A stretch of DNA of 64,000 bases. Source: Rotaria socialis (lineage: Eukaryota; Rotifera; Eurotatoria; Philodinida; Philodinidae). Positions within the stretch are counted from its first letter, which is position 1; every line of letters begins with the position of its first letter. Below, in pieces: positions 47,463-58,413 of this stretch. The stretch lies in NCBI GenBank assembly GCA_905331475.1, contig CAJNYU010003198.1:1-64000 (forward strand), written 5' to 3'. The notes beneath the pieces were generated by a model. That model was not told the origin of the DNA. It did no database searches and saw nothing but the letters and a program-made list of their open reading frames with translations. The position numbers and the translations under genes were made by a program.

Positions 47463-47993
47463 TCATGTATTTTCAGTAACTGTTTTCCTTTTTCGATATT
47501 CTTCAGCCAAAGACATATTTTCTGTTGCTTCATGAACTTTAGCTGTTGACTCTAGTATATCTTGCACAATTTCATCATATTGATTGTCATTCGTTAGAAA
47601 TTTCTCATATATATTCAATGATTGTTGTAGATTTGCCATGGCTTTAGTGAAGTGATTCATTTGACATTCAACAATGCCGAGTTTTCTGTATAACTGGCAC
47701 AGATGTACGTGTTCATCAACAGTTCGGTGAGCTTCATCTTTTTCATCAAGACTATGGATACCCAGTCGATAGTATTTCGATGCTGATTTTTGCTTCTTAA
47801 GATGTTTGTAGGTGTCACCTAGCGATTGGCAAATCGATGCCAATGATTTCTTTCGATGGCGCTGGATTTTAAGTGCTTTCTTGAAATGTTTCAGTGCTGC
47901 TTGATAATCACTGCTCAGACCATAGCATGTTCCTATTTGATCATGAGAGTCATAAAGTTCATGATCATTTTTTGATAGAATTTCCGTTTGAAT
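47463..47993 (-). pseudogene. TPR protein, 3' remnant of an ART-TPR-like gene
   Basis: The minus-strand frame encodes about 175 residues of tetratricopeptide repeats (IGTCYGLSSDYQAALKHFKK, LGDTYKHLKKQKSASKYY, LGIVECQMNHFTKAMANL) and a normal-looking end (EEYRKRKTVTENT). It resembles the tail of the ART-TPR family at 25701. Homology stops at 47993, where the frame runs straight into a TGTGGG tract (encoding a His-Thr run). No catalytic domain, start region or splice acceptor is present. It is therefore a gene end captured or cut at a telomere-like tract. Confidence 0.75.
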
Positions 47994-48025
47994 ATGGGTG
48001 TGGGTGTGGGTGTGGTTGTGGGTTT
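47994..48025. repeat. TGTGGG tract at the break of the TPR gene
   Basis: Four units of the TGTGGG type (TGGGTGTGGGTGTGGG) and a degenerate fifth. One-sided; 20 bases further on the 48045 element begins. Confidence 0.85.
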
Positions 48026-48044
48026 GTATTTGATGATCTCTACT

Positions 48045-48863
48045 CACTGTAAAAATATCCGCAGAATAATAAGCGGAAAATACGTTTTTGATAGGGTATT
48101 TAACAAAAAAAGGGTTGATGAAAGTGCAACGTGTCACATACCCTTTTTTCCGTATATGACGAAGATAATAAACGGTTTTTAGGTTTATGATTTAGAAAAA
48201 GGGTTTATCAGATTTTTCAAAAACTGAAAAAGGGTATGTGACACGTTGCACTTTCATCAGAACTGACGGAAAAGGCAGAAAGGAAAAACGCCGAAAAGGA
48301 AAATGTCGAAAAAAAAAGGAAAACGTCGAAACTGGAAATTGCAGAAGGTAAAAGCATCGAAAGGAAAACGTCGAATGGAAAACGTCGAATGGAAAAAGTA
48401 TAATTAATAACAGTGTCGAAGAAAAACTGCCAGAGGAAAAAAGTAGAAGAATTTTGAAAAGGAAAACGTAGAATGAAAAAGATGTCTACAGATAACGAAA
48501 TTTTTTTCTTTTGATTTGGTAATCAATGCAAAGCAGTTATTGAAGGGATTAGCATTACTACTTGGATCACACAAAAAAAGAAATTATTACTGATAAACTT
48601 AGTTTTATTTTTTTTATTGTATTTTATCATATGATCGAATAAATTTTTATTTTTTGTTAAAATTAACAAAAAACGCAATTTTCGACATTTACCTTTCGAC
48701 GTTTAGAATTTCTGAATTTTCCCCTTCTATGTTTTCCTTTTTTTTCCGACGTTTTCCCTTTCTGCCTTTTCCACCGAACCCCTTTCATCAACCCTTCTTT
48801 TTGCTCAATACCCTATCAAAAGCGTAGTTTCCGTTTATTATTCTGCGGATTTTTTTTACAGTG
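48045..48863. mobile_element. 819 bp foldback element with CACTGTAAAAA termini
   Basis: Both ends begin CACTGTAAAAA and remain similar for about 85 bases in inverted orientation (CCGCAGAATAATAA, TTTTGATAGGGTATT, GGGTTGATGAAAG). An inner inverted pair (GTGCAACGTGTCACATACCC at about 48122 and its complement at about 48234) makes a second hairpin. The interior carries degenerate 13-base GGAAAACGTCGAA repeats (48270-48480) and their complements near the right end. CACTG-type ends recall CACTA/EnSpm elements, but no target duplication or transposase is visible. Confidence 0.75.
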
Positions 48864-49630
48864 TGGTCTCTGTCCGGGTGAAGTTTCATCTTTTATCCCG
48901 GCCATGTGATTCTAACCAATCTACAGTTTGTGCCTATTTAGAGAAACATGTTGCAGCATTGTTTTCTCACATTTTTAATGCTTCTTCAATACTCATACTT
49001 TTTATTTCTTTACTACAACTGTAACTTGGGCTTACTTTACTGTACTCCTCCCTTACTTCATCTGGGCTCCGAAGTACAAAACTCTCACTTTCTTCCTCTT
49101 GGTGGGATCACTTTTTCTTCGGTCTTGGTCTCGGCCATGATATAGTTACGTTTTTGGGGCTCAGGCCTCGGCACAGGTAATTTTTTCGGTCCCGGTCCCG
49201 GTTAATCCCGATGACTGGAATCGGCACTCATTTTGTACATCTCTATGATTTATACATATGTGTTGATTTTCTCGAATTATAAATAAATTTCTTAAGAAAT
49301 AGACACTAAAAAAACATGAAACTTTTGAAAAAGTGATTCTGTCGCGAAGCTTTTCCCACTTTTGAAAGGCATAATTTTACATATTTTCAATTTTCTTTTT
49401 TTCTACAGATAGAATGTCATCTTCACTATAAATTTCCTATTCGAAGGTTTTTCTTCACAGTTTTAGTTGAGCTAAATTTTCCAGTTCTTCGCATAGGACT
49501 CAAACGCAAAGACCATTTTGGGTGATTCCGTAACGGACCTATACTTTAATCATTAAATTCTCACGGAAGTTTCGAATCCTATGAAACTTGAATATATTCT
49601 GAAAATTTCAGCTTCATCCAATTTCATACA

Positions 49631-49694
49631 GAGTGTGGTTGTGGATATGAAGTAGTCAAAGACATCCGTAGCCACACACTTCATCCACACCCAT
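49631..49694. repeat. Degenerate telomere-like inverted pair
   Basis: GAGTGTGGTTGTGGATATG and CATCCACACCCA around a short spacer with CCACACACT. Confidence 0.6.
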
Positions 49695-49939
49695 TTTCAA
49701 TAATGGACTTTACATTTTCCTTTCTTCCTTTTTTCCTTCGTCAATATAACTTACGGTTTTTATTCGATGAGTTGCTTTTTTCTTCCGAAGCCACTATAAA
49801 GAGAAGATTTTATTATTCTACACTCTCTACACAGCATAAACAGAACGAAAAACGATGTACTCTTTCATTTCATTTATAAACTATTCCATGTAAGCCAAGA
49901 CTGACGCCGTAGGAATCCCGCTGAAACAAGGCCTTTAGA

Positions 49940-50007
49940 TTGGGTGTGGATATGTGGGAGGGCAGAAGAAACCAATATCTAAACTCACAACTACACCCAC
50001 CCACACT
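49940..50007. repeat. Telomere-like inverted pair
   Basis: TTGGGTGTGGATATGTGGG and CTACACCCACCCACAC separated by about 35 bases. Confidence 0.7.
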
Positions 50008-50104
50008 GTTCTTTTTTTGTATCGTACAACATATGCTTGTTCTTTTTTCAGGTGGCTTGTCGTTTACCTTCTTAAGGTATTAATCATTTTAAGGAATGGT
50101 TAGT

Positions 50105-51441
50105 TTATTCACATGAATTTTGGACAACATCAGGCTTTAAAACACATCGATAATAAACCGATCCTTTCGATGGTATCTTTTTTGGGTCTTTATAAACGTA
50201 TGTGCTGTTGTCTGCGATGAACTCATGTTTAACATCGAAACCTGAATTAATGAAATCGTTAGCATCTCCTTCTATGGGAGTAAACTTGTAGGAAGCATAA
50301 CGAAGAAGAACATAAGTACTTCCTATTGTCAAATTGTTCACTGTAACAGTGCCATCCATCTCTCGCGACTTCGCATTAAGTACTGGATCTGGTTCATCTC
50401 TTGCTGATACTGCTAGGTGAACAGGAAGTGTTACGCGATCTTTATCCATCACTCCTGTTATTGCAATGCCATAATCAGTCTAAACAATTTAGAAAATAGT
50501 TAATGCTGGAGAGTATAAATAAACGAAAAGTGAATTCTATTCCATTGTAGCACGTTTATAAATATGAAAGAACGCGATTTTCACTCAAATCTGATAATTT
50601 TCTAAGAGTTAANAGCGACATGGGTCAATTCTTGAAATGATAGATACAAACTTAGATTTTCTATATCTAAAACAGATCGATTCTTACAATTAACGGTATA
50701 CGTTCATCACGAATATGTGTGTTTGTTGACATCTCTGCCCTGGTGGATGCCATGGTTTCTTCACTTAAACATTTTTCAAATGCTCTTGATGAATAAAGGT
50801 CATAATAGATTAGTGTATCATCTGGATCATATTCATTGGGATATCTGTATCGAATACCAATTGCTGGTACGATATGATCATAATCGTCGCAATCATCATC
50901 TGGAAGAAAGATTCCAAACATGATTGGATGTTTTCGCAGAAGAGATAGTTTCATCCAACGACAAAAGTCTCGATATTGTGCCGAGTGTGAATTCTTCCAA
51001 TCCCATTCATCATATTTGAAATGAAGTAAACTAATAGTACGAAGTGGATCACGTTTATCATTGGATGGCATTCGTTGCAAAAGAAATTCACCTCTATTGA
51101 GGTCACGAATGAGACCTTGAGAAATCCAAGCACCATAGTAAAGTCCTAAATATATTCAGTAAACTGCAAATCTTCAAAGTCTTTCATACTGTAGAAATTT
51201 TGCATGTTTCTGACTCAATTAATTTTGAACATCGGAAAGTTCACTCAACTTTTTATGTGCATATGAGATTAACTATCATAGTAAACAATGAGAACTTACC
51301 AATACATTGAAGAGATACTTCACCACAGTAACCATTTCCATGGTCCCATTGGAATCTAGGTGATACATCAAGTAACATCGTGCATTGAGAAGGTTTCTCA
51401 TCTTGCTTGGATTGTACACATTTTTTGTTTGCTATCGACAT
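50105..51441 (-). CDS. C39-like (papain-fold) peptidase family protein
   Basis: Exons 51300-51441, 50688-51145 and 50105-50479 join at canonical sites with consistent phases to 324 residues. The first exon contains WDHGNGYCGEVSLQ, the likely catalytic Cys in a helix start (GYCGE). Exon 2 has DYDHIVPAIGIRY, the expected His, followed by LIYYDLYSSR with an acidic residue as third member. The layout matches a little-studied family of C39-like proteins present in protists, fungi and some animals. No clear signal peptide; the start at 51441 is the only ATG that fits. Exon 3 adds a beta-rich tail (TVNNLTIGSTYVLLRY). The intron at 50480-50687 contains one N (50613). Activity and substrate are unknown. 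Horizontal origin is possible but untested. Confidence 0.65.
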
Positions 51442-52101
51442 TACTTAAGTTGAGTGACGAGATCAATAACTGAAATGGAGAAATGTTAAACTCAGTTTCT
51501 GCCTAAAGAATATGATTAAATTTATGAATTTATGACTTGTTTCTATATTATATACAGTATATATAGATAAATATGCATTCTCAGTCGTTATGAATGATTC
51601 ATATGCAAAAGTTCCTTCGTTTCGAAAAAGAAATTTTGCAAGATCTGAGAGTTCTTTTGGGCTGATTACGCTAAATTTTATCTCGGAAGATTCTCAATTC
51701 TTTTTTCTTCTCTAAATAGTCCGTAGAAAGCGATAAGCCTATGATGTCGTCAATCAAAAGAATTGCAAAAAACATTAAATCTCAATATTTGTTGTTTCCT
51801 GTGCAAAAATGACGTGAAAACCAAAGGCAGCGTATGTAAACGTTTTGTATTGACACACGACAGCATTAGTAATGAATCATATTACACAAAAAGGTAGGCA
51901 AAATCCATAGTTTAGTATTACAGAAACTTTTTATGACATAATAATGTGTCATATACTTTCAACATCAAGGAAAAAAACTTACGAAAGAGTCACTTGACTC
52001 TGCTATTCAATGCACTAAAATGTGCTCGTATTTCATGTTTTCGCAAGCATCTTGATTATGTTTTTTAACCGTATGAATAGTCCGATCAACGTATAGAAAT
52101 T
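51442..52101. other. Intergenic, no gene recognised
   Basis: Upstream flank of the C39-like gene; AT-rich, no repeat defined. Confidence 0.4.
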
Positions 52102-52115
52102 AGGGTGTGGGTGTG
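52102..52115. repeat. Short TGTGGG tract beside a hammerhead
   Basis: AGGGTGTGGGTGTG directly followed by the 3' side of a hammerhead-like sequence on the minus strand, the same arrangement as at 10864-10934. Confidence 0.7.
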
Positions 52116-52120
52116 CTAGA

Positions 52121-52172
52121 AGCAACCACGACGTGTTTTGACTATTGCTCATATAGTCTCATCAGGTAGCTT
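52121..52172 (-). ncRNA. Degenerate hammerhead ribozyme
   Basis: On the minus strand it reads AAGCTAC, CTGATGA, GACTA, a loop of nine bases, TAGTC, AAAA, CACGTC, GTGGTTGCTT. Stem II (GACUA/UAGUC) and stem I (AAGCUAC with GUGGUUGCUU, with wobble pairs) are preserved, but with different sequences from the copy at 10894, which is good covariation support. The GAAA core box reads AAAA, so the catalytic G12 is lost and self-cleavage is not expected. Confidence 0.7.
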
Positions 52173-52587
52173 AGGTCTTTAATTGGATTGAAATATTTTC
52201 AAAGAAAATATAAGTCTATTCAAGACAATTTACTCTGTTTAGACGGAGAGTGAAATGGTAGGTGCATAGTTGGATTTGTAGAAAAATAAGAAATGTCTAG
52301 TAATGGGGAACCTGCGATTGTGTATGTAGGATACATTGACTTTCAATTATATTTGGAGCTTCAACGTGTAGCAAGGTTCATAATGGAGTATGTCGTGATA
52401 ATCACGATTGGAATCGATGAGCATGTATGAACTGGATGCTATTTTTCATATATCTAGAATGTAAAGGCTTGAGAGAATCATGTGTAAATGGAAATACTGT
52501 ACAAGGACCATATGGAATAAGAAAGAACAATTAGAAGGAATGAGTAAAAGTGAACATTTTTGTGTTGTAGATTAGAGAAGAAGGTAG

Positions 52588-52640
52588 CCCAACACTGGAT
52601 TTAATTTCAGTTTGGATTAGAAATGTCTCATCAGTGCTGG
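52588..52640 (-). ncRNA. Possible hammerhead relic
   Basis: CCAGCA-CTGATGA ... CTGAAA ... TGTTGG on the minus strand gives a CUGAUGA box, a GAAA box and a pairing stem I (CCAGCAC/GUGUUGG), but stem II is weak and a few bases intervene before stem I. Supported mainly by its position near the two other hammerhead sequences. Confidence 0.35.
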
Positions 52641-52652
52641 AATACTTTGTGG

Positions 52653-52806
52653 GATATGGTGTCCATTGAGCGAAAATAAAAATAGCGAAATATATTTTCA
52701 GCGAAAAAAAGCGCGAAAATTATAACAGTGAAAAACATTTTCAGCGAATATCTCGTCGCTCAAACTTTTTTCGCTAAATTTTTTTTCGCTCAATGGACAC
52801 CATATC
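52653..52806. mobile_element. 154 bp MITE with GATATGGTGTCCATTGAGCG ends
   Basis: The left end GATATGGTGTCCATTGAGCG and the complement of the right end are identical for about 24 bases. The interior is a series of AGCGAAA units. No coding capacity. Confidence 0.8.
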
Positions 52807-52877
52807 AAGACAATCTGCTCTGTTCAACAATGAAATCAAGAATGGCAAACGAATCCCAAATTTTCAAGAGAAAACTA

Positions 52878-53036
52878 GGGGTGTGTTACAAGCAACTACG
52901 ACGCGCTGTGGATGTGGGTGTGGGTGTTATCATGTCACTGGCAGGCACACACACACCCTTCGTTTTCATGTATTTGGGTGTGTGGGTGTGGGTGTGGGTG
53001 TCCGTAAATCATCTCATCATACCCACATCCACCCCC
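52878..53036. repeat. Compound TGTGGG mini-element with hammerhead 3' half
   Basis: 52878-52905 is the 3' half of a hammerhead unit (AGCAACTACGACGCG on the plus strand). It breaks off within stem III and is followed by TGTGGG tracts at 52907-52928 and 52976-53000 and a C-rich end at 53020-53036. The middle (52924-52975) repeats the core of the 47402 element. Confidence 0.75.
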
Positions 53037-53485
53037 TAAATGAAAATATCCTTCTTCTGATAGAAAATTCAAACTTGCAATTTCGAAAAACTAATAATAA
53101 ATAAGAATTCTGAAACATCGATTTGCTTTAGTCAAAATTCATGAGAAATCCATTCCACGAGTGAAAACTCTTTTCTTTTGCTATAAAAATCATTTGAGTG
53201 ACTTAATTCGCAGCTAAAAACACTGGTAGAAAGAGAGACCCAGATTTCGAAAATATTCAAGTCTTTTAATTCTAGCATGAAAAAAGCTGATTAGCTAAAG
53301 TTTTGGTACGCTGTCATTCGGTCATATTCTTTTAGCGTTTTACATATGCACATCCATAAACAGTTAGATAAATCTATGATGTAGTATTATTTCATGTGAT
53401 TCTCTCCTCATTCAAAAAATATTATTAATAATAATTAATGAAAAGGTGAAAACCCAAAAAAGAAAAGAGAGAAAAAATAATCTCA
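53037..53485. other. 3' flank of the NHL gene
   Basis: AT-rich, no gene seen. Confidence 0.4.
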
Positions 53486-54124
53486 TTAACAAGTTGTAGT
53501 TGATTCAAGAACAAATTTCTGTACGCGTCTATTGAATGTGTCAGCAACATAAATATTTCCTTGAGAATCTAATGTTAATGATTGTGGATTTCGAAGTTGT
53601 AGGGGATTTGAACCTTCACCGTAATCGCCGGCTACAGTGACACCAACGTTTGCGTTTACACTCCACTTTTGTATTCGTTGATTTCTCGTATCACAAACAA
53701 ATACATTTCCATATACATCAACCCATACTCCTTTTGGTACATTCAGCTGATTTGGCATTGAACCCAGTCCGTTTCCGCCTGCAACAGTAATTCCTTCTTT
53801 TGCTCCTTTTACCCATTTTTGTATACGATGATTCTGTGAGTCAGCTATGTAAATATCACCGAAGCTATTAACGTATATTTGTGTTGGTTCATTTAATTGA
53901 TGAGAACCATTTCCTTTACCATTGATATCACCAGCAACAATTTCAGTACTGTTTTGATCTGGCGAAAACTTAAGAACATAATGATAATATTGATCTGATA
54001 TGTAAATATTATCATCCTGGTCAACAAAAAGTCCATAGCTGTTGCTATATTTAGTTCTATTAAATGTTTTATTCATGAAGGAAGTCCATATTAAAGCCTT
54101 TTGTTTTCGATCCCTACTATACAT
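53486..54124 (-). CDS. NHL-repeat beta-propeller protein (3' part)
   Basis: About 212 residues with at least four NHL blades: YGLFVDQDDNIYISDQYYHYVLKF, YVNSFGDIYIADSQNHRIQKW, WVDVYGNVFVCDTRNQRIQKW and LTLDSQGNIYVADTFNRRVQKF. A propeller needs about six blades, so upstream exons are expected. The candidate is 55377-55855 on the same strand, which encodes two or three further NHL-like blades, but the joining splice sites across 54125-55376 could not be fixed. The ATG at 54124 may not be the true start. NHL proteins of this kind are numerous in bdelloids; the ligand is unknown. Confidence 0.7.
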   Translation of the reverse strand: MYSRDRKQKALIWTSFMNKTFNRTKYSNSYGLFVDQDDNIYISDQYYHYVLKFSPDQNSTEIVAGDINGKGNGSHQLNEPTQIYVNSFGDIYIADSQNHRIQKWVKGAKEGITVAGGNGLGSMPNQLNVPKGVWVDVYGNVFVCDTRNQRIQKWSVNANVGVTVAGDYGEGSNPLQLRNPQSLTLDSQGNIYVADTFNRRVQKFVLESTTTC

Positions 54125-55376
54125 TTGTTAATTTTCTTTTGCTGTCTTCCATAGATTCTAACTCGTGTTTTTCCTAGAAACCGTTCCTCTTTTAAAGACA
54201 AAAGAGAAATATTTCACATCATAGGTATTAATGACTATGCAGTATTATAATATTGATTGTGAGTTCTACAAAACATGACAAAGAACAAAGAACCATTAGA
54301 TAATTTTTCTTTTGAATTACTTTTGCAATTTTTCCTTTGTATGAATCTTATGAAAATGATATGTTGAATAAAATTGCGTATCTGTTTGTTTGAAATTCAA
54401 TAATCTAAAGTGACCTGGTTCGATTATTTTACATACAACTTTTTAATGAGGAACAAGAACACTTTCCAAGAGATTAAATAAAAAACAACAGTGAATATTA
54501 CTCACCCATCAAGCACTGTAGTTAATTTAAACCAATGTGAAGATACTACTGTTGAAGTGAATGAAATATTCTAGTTCTACATATACACTTTTGACTTACG
54601 AAACATATTAGAGATCGCCAGCATTGGAGCTTTTCCTTGAGTTTCTACATTAGTATTGCAGAGTTGAATGAAATGAGTGGGAATTTTTCCTAAAAGCCTT
54701 GAGTCTATTTCAAGAAAAAGCTTTTATTTAGAAAATTTCACATGATTATTATAAACTTGGTCTTTTTGATCTATGGAAACATTCTAGTATAATATGAACA
54801 TTTTGTCAAAAATCTTTTCAGTCTTCAATAACATTTTTGTAATGACATTACTCTTCAAGCTGTTTTAATCCTGCTTCAACTTTTTCTTATGTTTTTTGAT
54901 CAAATTTAGATTGACATACAATAGAAATCAACTGATTGCAACAACATATTCCAAAGACTTAAGACATTAGTTCACACAAAGAAGAAAAATATGAAACCTA
55001 CTATAATACATCATACTCAATTCTGTCGGTCATTTCAGTTGCAAGATAAAAAAGTGACGAATATTCTCTATAGCATATTGGGACAACAGAATTTCAAAAA
55101 TAATTTCTCTTTTCTTTGAGATATAGTTTCATACGCTTGCTTAACTTTCGATAGATAACTTTCAAATAAATGAAAAATTAGAGAAAAAAGAACTTGATAA
55201 AATATTTTTCTGTTTATATCTCAGAAAACTGGATGTTGCTATGCGTTCAGAATAGGAAAGTTTTGAAATGAAAATTGGGTTTACGATCTTCCATGTTCTT
55301 TCTAAAAAATTGTTCGAACATCGATATATTCAACGCATGCTCAACTTCCTAGTGCAAATTTGTATCTCTTAAACTT
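54125..55376. other. Intron or intergenic space between NHL exons
   Basis: No coding frame recognised. Candidate acceptors for the downstream NHL exon lie at about 54110-54172. Confidence 0.4.
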
Positions 55377-57459
55377 TTATCTTGAAATCGAACGTCTATA
55401 ACGGACAATCCTCAAGGCATTTTTAAGTTCTGCTACCCGAACTTGTTTAGTAGAACCTCTTGTCAGTTTTTCAACTGTGTATCCATAGTAAGTTACAATA
55501 TTTTCAAATCCATTTGGTGGCTTTCCATTCATTACTGACTGCATGCGACTTCCCAAACTGCTTATAGCATACAAATTTTCCATGTTATCTACAAAAAGAG
55601 CTGTTGGATAACGAAACTGATCTCTCCAGTTAGTTGCTGATTGCACTTCCTCAAAGTCAACTACCTGATATACAGTTTTACCATCGGAACTATTTTTAAA
55701 CACACGCTGGTTATAAAAATCTGCTTGGGCTGTATATATATTGTTATTGACATCAACAAATATGCTAAATATTCCTTCTCCAGTGGCAACAGTTATTCCA
55801 CTGGAATTCCATTTTGCTTTTTGACATAGGACATCAGTGGTTGTTGTATTTTCTTCTAAATAATAATGTATGAAGTTCAATAAAGGCCTGGGCAAGAAAT
55901 ATGTTATCATATATATCTAGTTTCTTGTAAATAAGTCTTTGCTAAGTTTTGTTTAAAAAATATGGCCAGGCACAACATGATGAACTATATCAGAAATCAG
56001 TTTTTTTCGTTCAGCTATAAATGGAAAAGCCTGAAATGTAATGTTTGAGGTACTTCAATTTCACCATAAGCTCTCGATACTTGTCAGCCCTACTTTTAGA
56101 AACTTTCAAATCTCACAACTAAGTAACGAGGGTTAGTTAGGACCTGAAAGTTGTCTACTCCGTAGAGACTAAATTAGTGTTTTTCTTCATTCAAGTAGCT
56201 CATAAACAGGTTCATTAAACGATTTTTTCACGTTAATAAACTTTGAAGCTGAAAAATTGCCTAGGAAAATCCACATAGTTTCTTCACGATGGATTTCTAA
56301 TAGAACAAAGACTAAAGACTAATAGTGTAGGTAAGTCAATTGAAAATAAATGTTCAAATATTTAACAACTAACTGGAGAATCATTTTCAGAATCGATCAT
56401 AAATGACTGGTATAATTCGTAAACATTATCTAATATGTATAATATTAGTACAAATAAAGGATGATCTTAGCAGCTTAGATGAAACTAAATAATATAAAAA
56501 TAGCATAAACAGTTTTTCTTAACATTAATGAAAAGTGCACTAAACTTACATATTTTTGTATTAGACAATTTTCATGATGCATACTAATTGTGATAGTACT
56601 CTAGGGATAACAGCATCAGACCCTTATGCTGATTCTTTAAGGGAGCATAAAAAGCTTTTTGCCATTGTACGTTAAACAATGTATCGCTTCTTTAGAAAAT
56701 ATTCGAAAGACTGCTGCATTACTATTTTGTACAGAAATTCGTGCTTTTTCAAAATACGGCATCTACACTTATATGTAAAAGAGAAACATTATATAACGAT
56801 GTTTTTTTCTGATAAGGCATTTCACAATATAACCCATTCGACTAATTGATCTTTGTTTCATTATTTCTCACCTATTTCACTAATACATAACATTTCATTT
56901 TACGATAATTAGTTTATATATACTACATATATGGTTAGAAGAAACGAAATGTTCAGTTTTAATTACTTACGTTCGAATCGACATTCCTTTTTCGGTAAAT
57001 TAAAAAAAGTATCATTAATTTTATCTAAATTCTTCTTAAAACATTCAACTGCTTGTTTATCACATATGCACAGTTCATAAGCACAAGTTTCATTATAATC
57101 AATGCACTTAATTGATCTATCCAGTTGAATGGAATATTCTGCAGCGATTCCATTACATTTAGATGATTGGAGAGCTACATCATAACAATGGAAACGAAAT
57201 TTGCAGCATAGATCTACATCATCAACATATCTCTCTGGTTTACTTCCTGTGCGGCACCTAATTTATCATAAAAAATTATTGAAATATGTGCATGTTCTCA
57301 TTTTCATCAAGTCACTTACCAACATCCGTAATTCTCATAATCTGTTGGAGCACGTCCAGTCATGTGGAAAATCATTGACCCATATGATCGTTGCCCAGCA
57401 AATGATAAAGCATCAACTGCAATGAATGTTATTATAGTAAGAATGTAAAAGCACAGCAT
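55377..57459 (-). CDS. Secreted phospholipase-A2-like domain fused to NHL blades
   Basis: Exons 57320-57459, 56971-57257 and 55377-55855 join at canonical sites with phases 2 and 1 matching, giving 301 residues, or more if it splices on into 53486-54124. It starts with a signal peptide (MLCFYILTIITFIAVDA), then YGSMI...YENYGCW-CRTGSKP and VDLCCKFRFHCYD, the cysteine layout of secreted phospholipase A2. The calcium loop glycines are changed (CRTGS), and the catalytic His-Asp pair of CCxxHDxCY is replaced by Arg-Phe, so it should be catalytically dead. Exon 3 holds NHL-type strands (FVDVNNNIYTAQ, FVDNMENLYAIS). The third exon is about 1.1 kb away, so the fusion is inferred from splice phase. 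Confidence 0.6.
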
Positions 57460-58413
57460 TTTTTTGTCTCTAGTGTCGTTACCACTATGTGAATAAATCG
57501 ACAATATCAATCTTCGACTAGAAATACCAAATTTCCTAATGGCTTTTATATCTTGATAATAGCTGTTTTAAAAAATAAATAAATTTATAATCCTTGAAAA
57601 TTAAGCTTTGAAAAGAACAAATATAATTGATATTAAATATGAAGTTTTCGATTATGACTAATTCTATAAATATTTTTATTGTGCTTTTCGGAGCTTGAAT
57701 TTCCGAGACAAAAAATTGAATTTGTTTATGAGATTAAATCAAACCTATTATTAAGGTATACAAGCAATCAAAAGACTTTGTTTCTGAATCACAATCACTA
57801 CCATATTCTGCATTATAAAATTTTATCTTTGCCGAACAAATAGCAAAAAGAAGTATAGTCATAACCCTAGTAAAGTATTTAATTGTTGTCTTTTGAACGG
57901 ATTTAGTTTCTTACAATCGTTTATTGTGTTTAAAACTTAATGGACAATTTTCATCTAACCAATAGCTTAAGCTAACACGAACGAACGATCAACACCGATA
58001 AGAATTATTTTGTAAGACCTTATAGATTATAATTATCATCAATGGATAATGTATTGTTCCTTTTTGATTGGTCGTGTTGCAGAGAAAAAAAATACAAAAG
58101 CAAATCGTATAACAATATATGTGAAACTAAGTTGTTTTATAGAACTTTTTTGTGGACAAATTTCATTTTTTTAATCATCACTCTAAATTTGATTGCTAAA
58201 TGTGCCATTTTCATTTACAAAGTCCAACTACCTGTTGGTGATATCCCAACTAACCATTCGATAGGTTTTTTTCGATGGGCCGAGGGCTCGGCGATATATT
58301 GTTTTTACTAGCAATTTTCAACCACTCGAATAATCGTTTCCGTTGGATCGGAGTTTCATCGAAAAAAAAAAATTTTTTATCCGATAGATGTCTCAATTTC
58401 GAGTTGTCCAGAC
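57460..58413. other. Intergenic, no gene recognised
   Basis: AT-rich upstream side of the PLA2-like gene; ends at the hAT element's target duplication (58406-58413). Confidence 0.4.

Larger units (their letters stand above)
48864..50104. other. Intergenic, repeats only
   Basis: Contains a GGTCCCGGTC-rich patch at about 49110-49215 and the two telomere-like elements listed separately. No gene. Confidence 0.4.
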
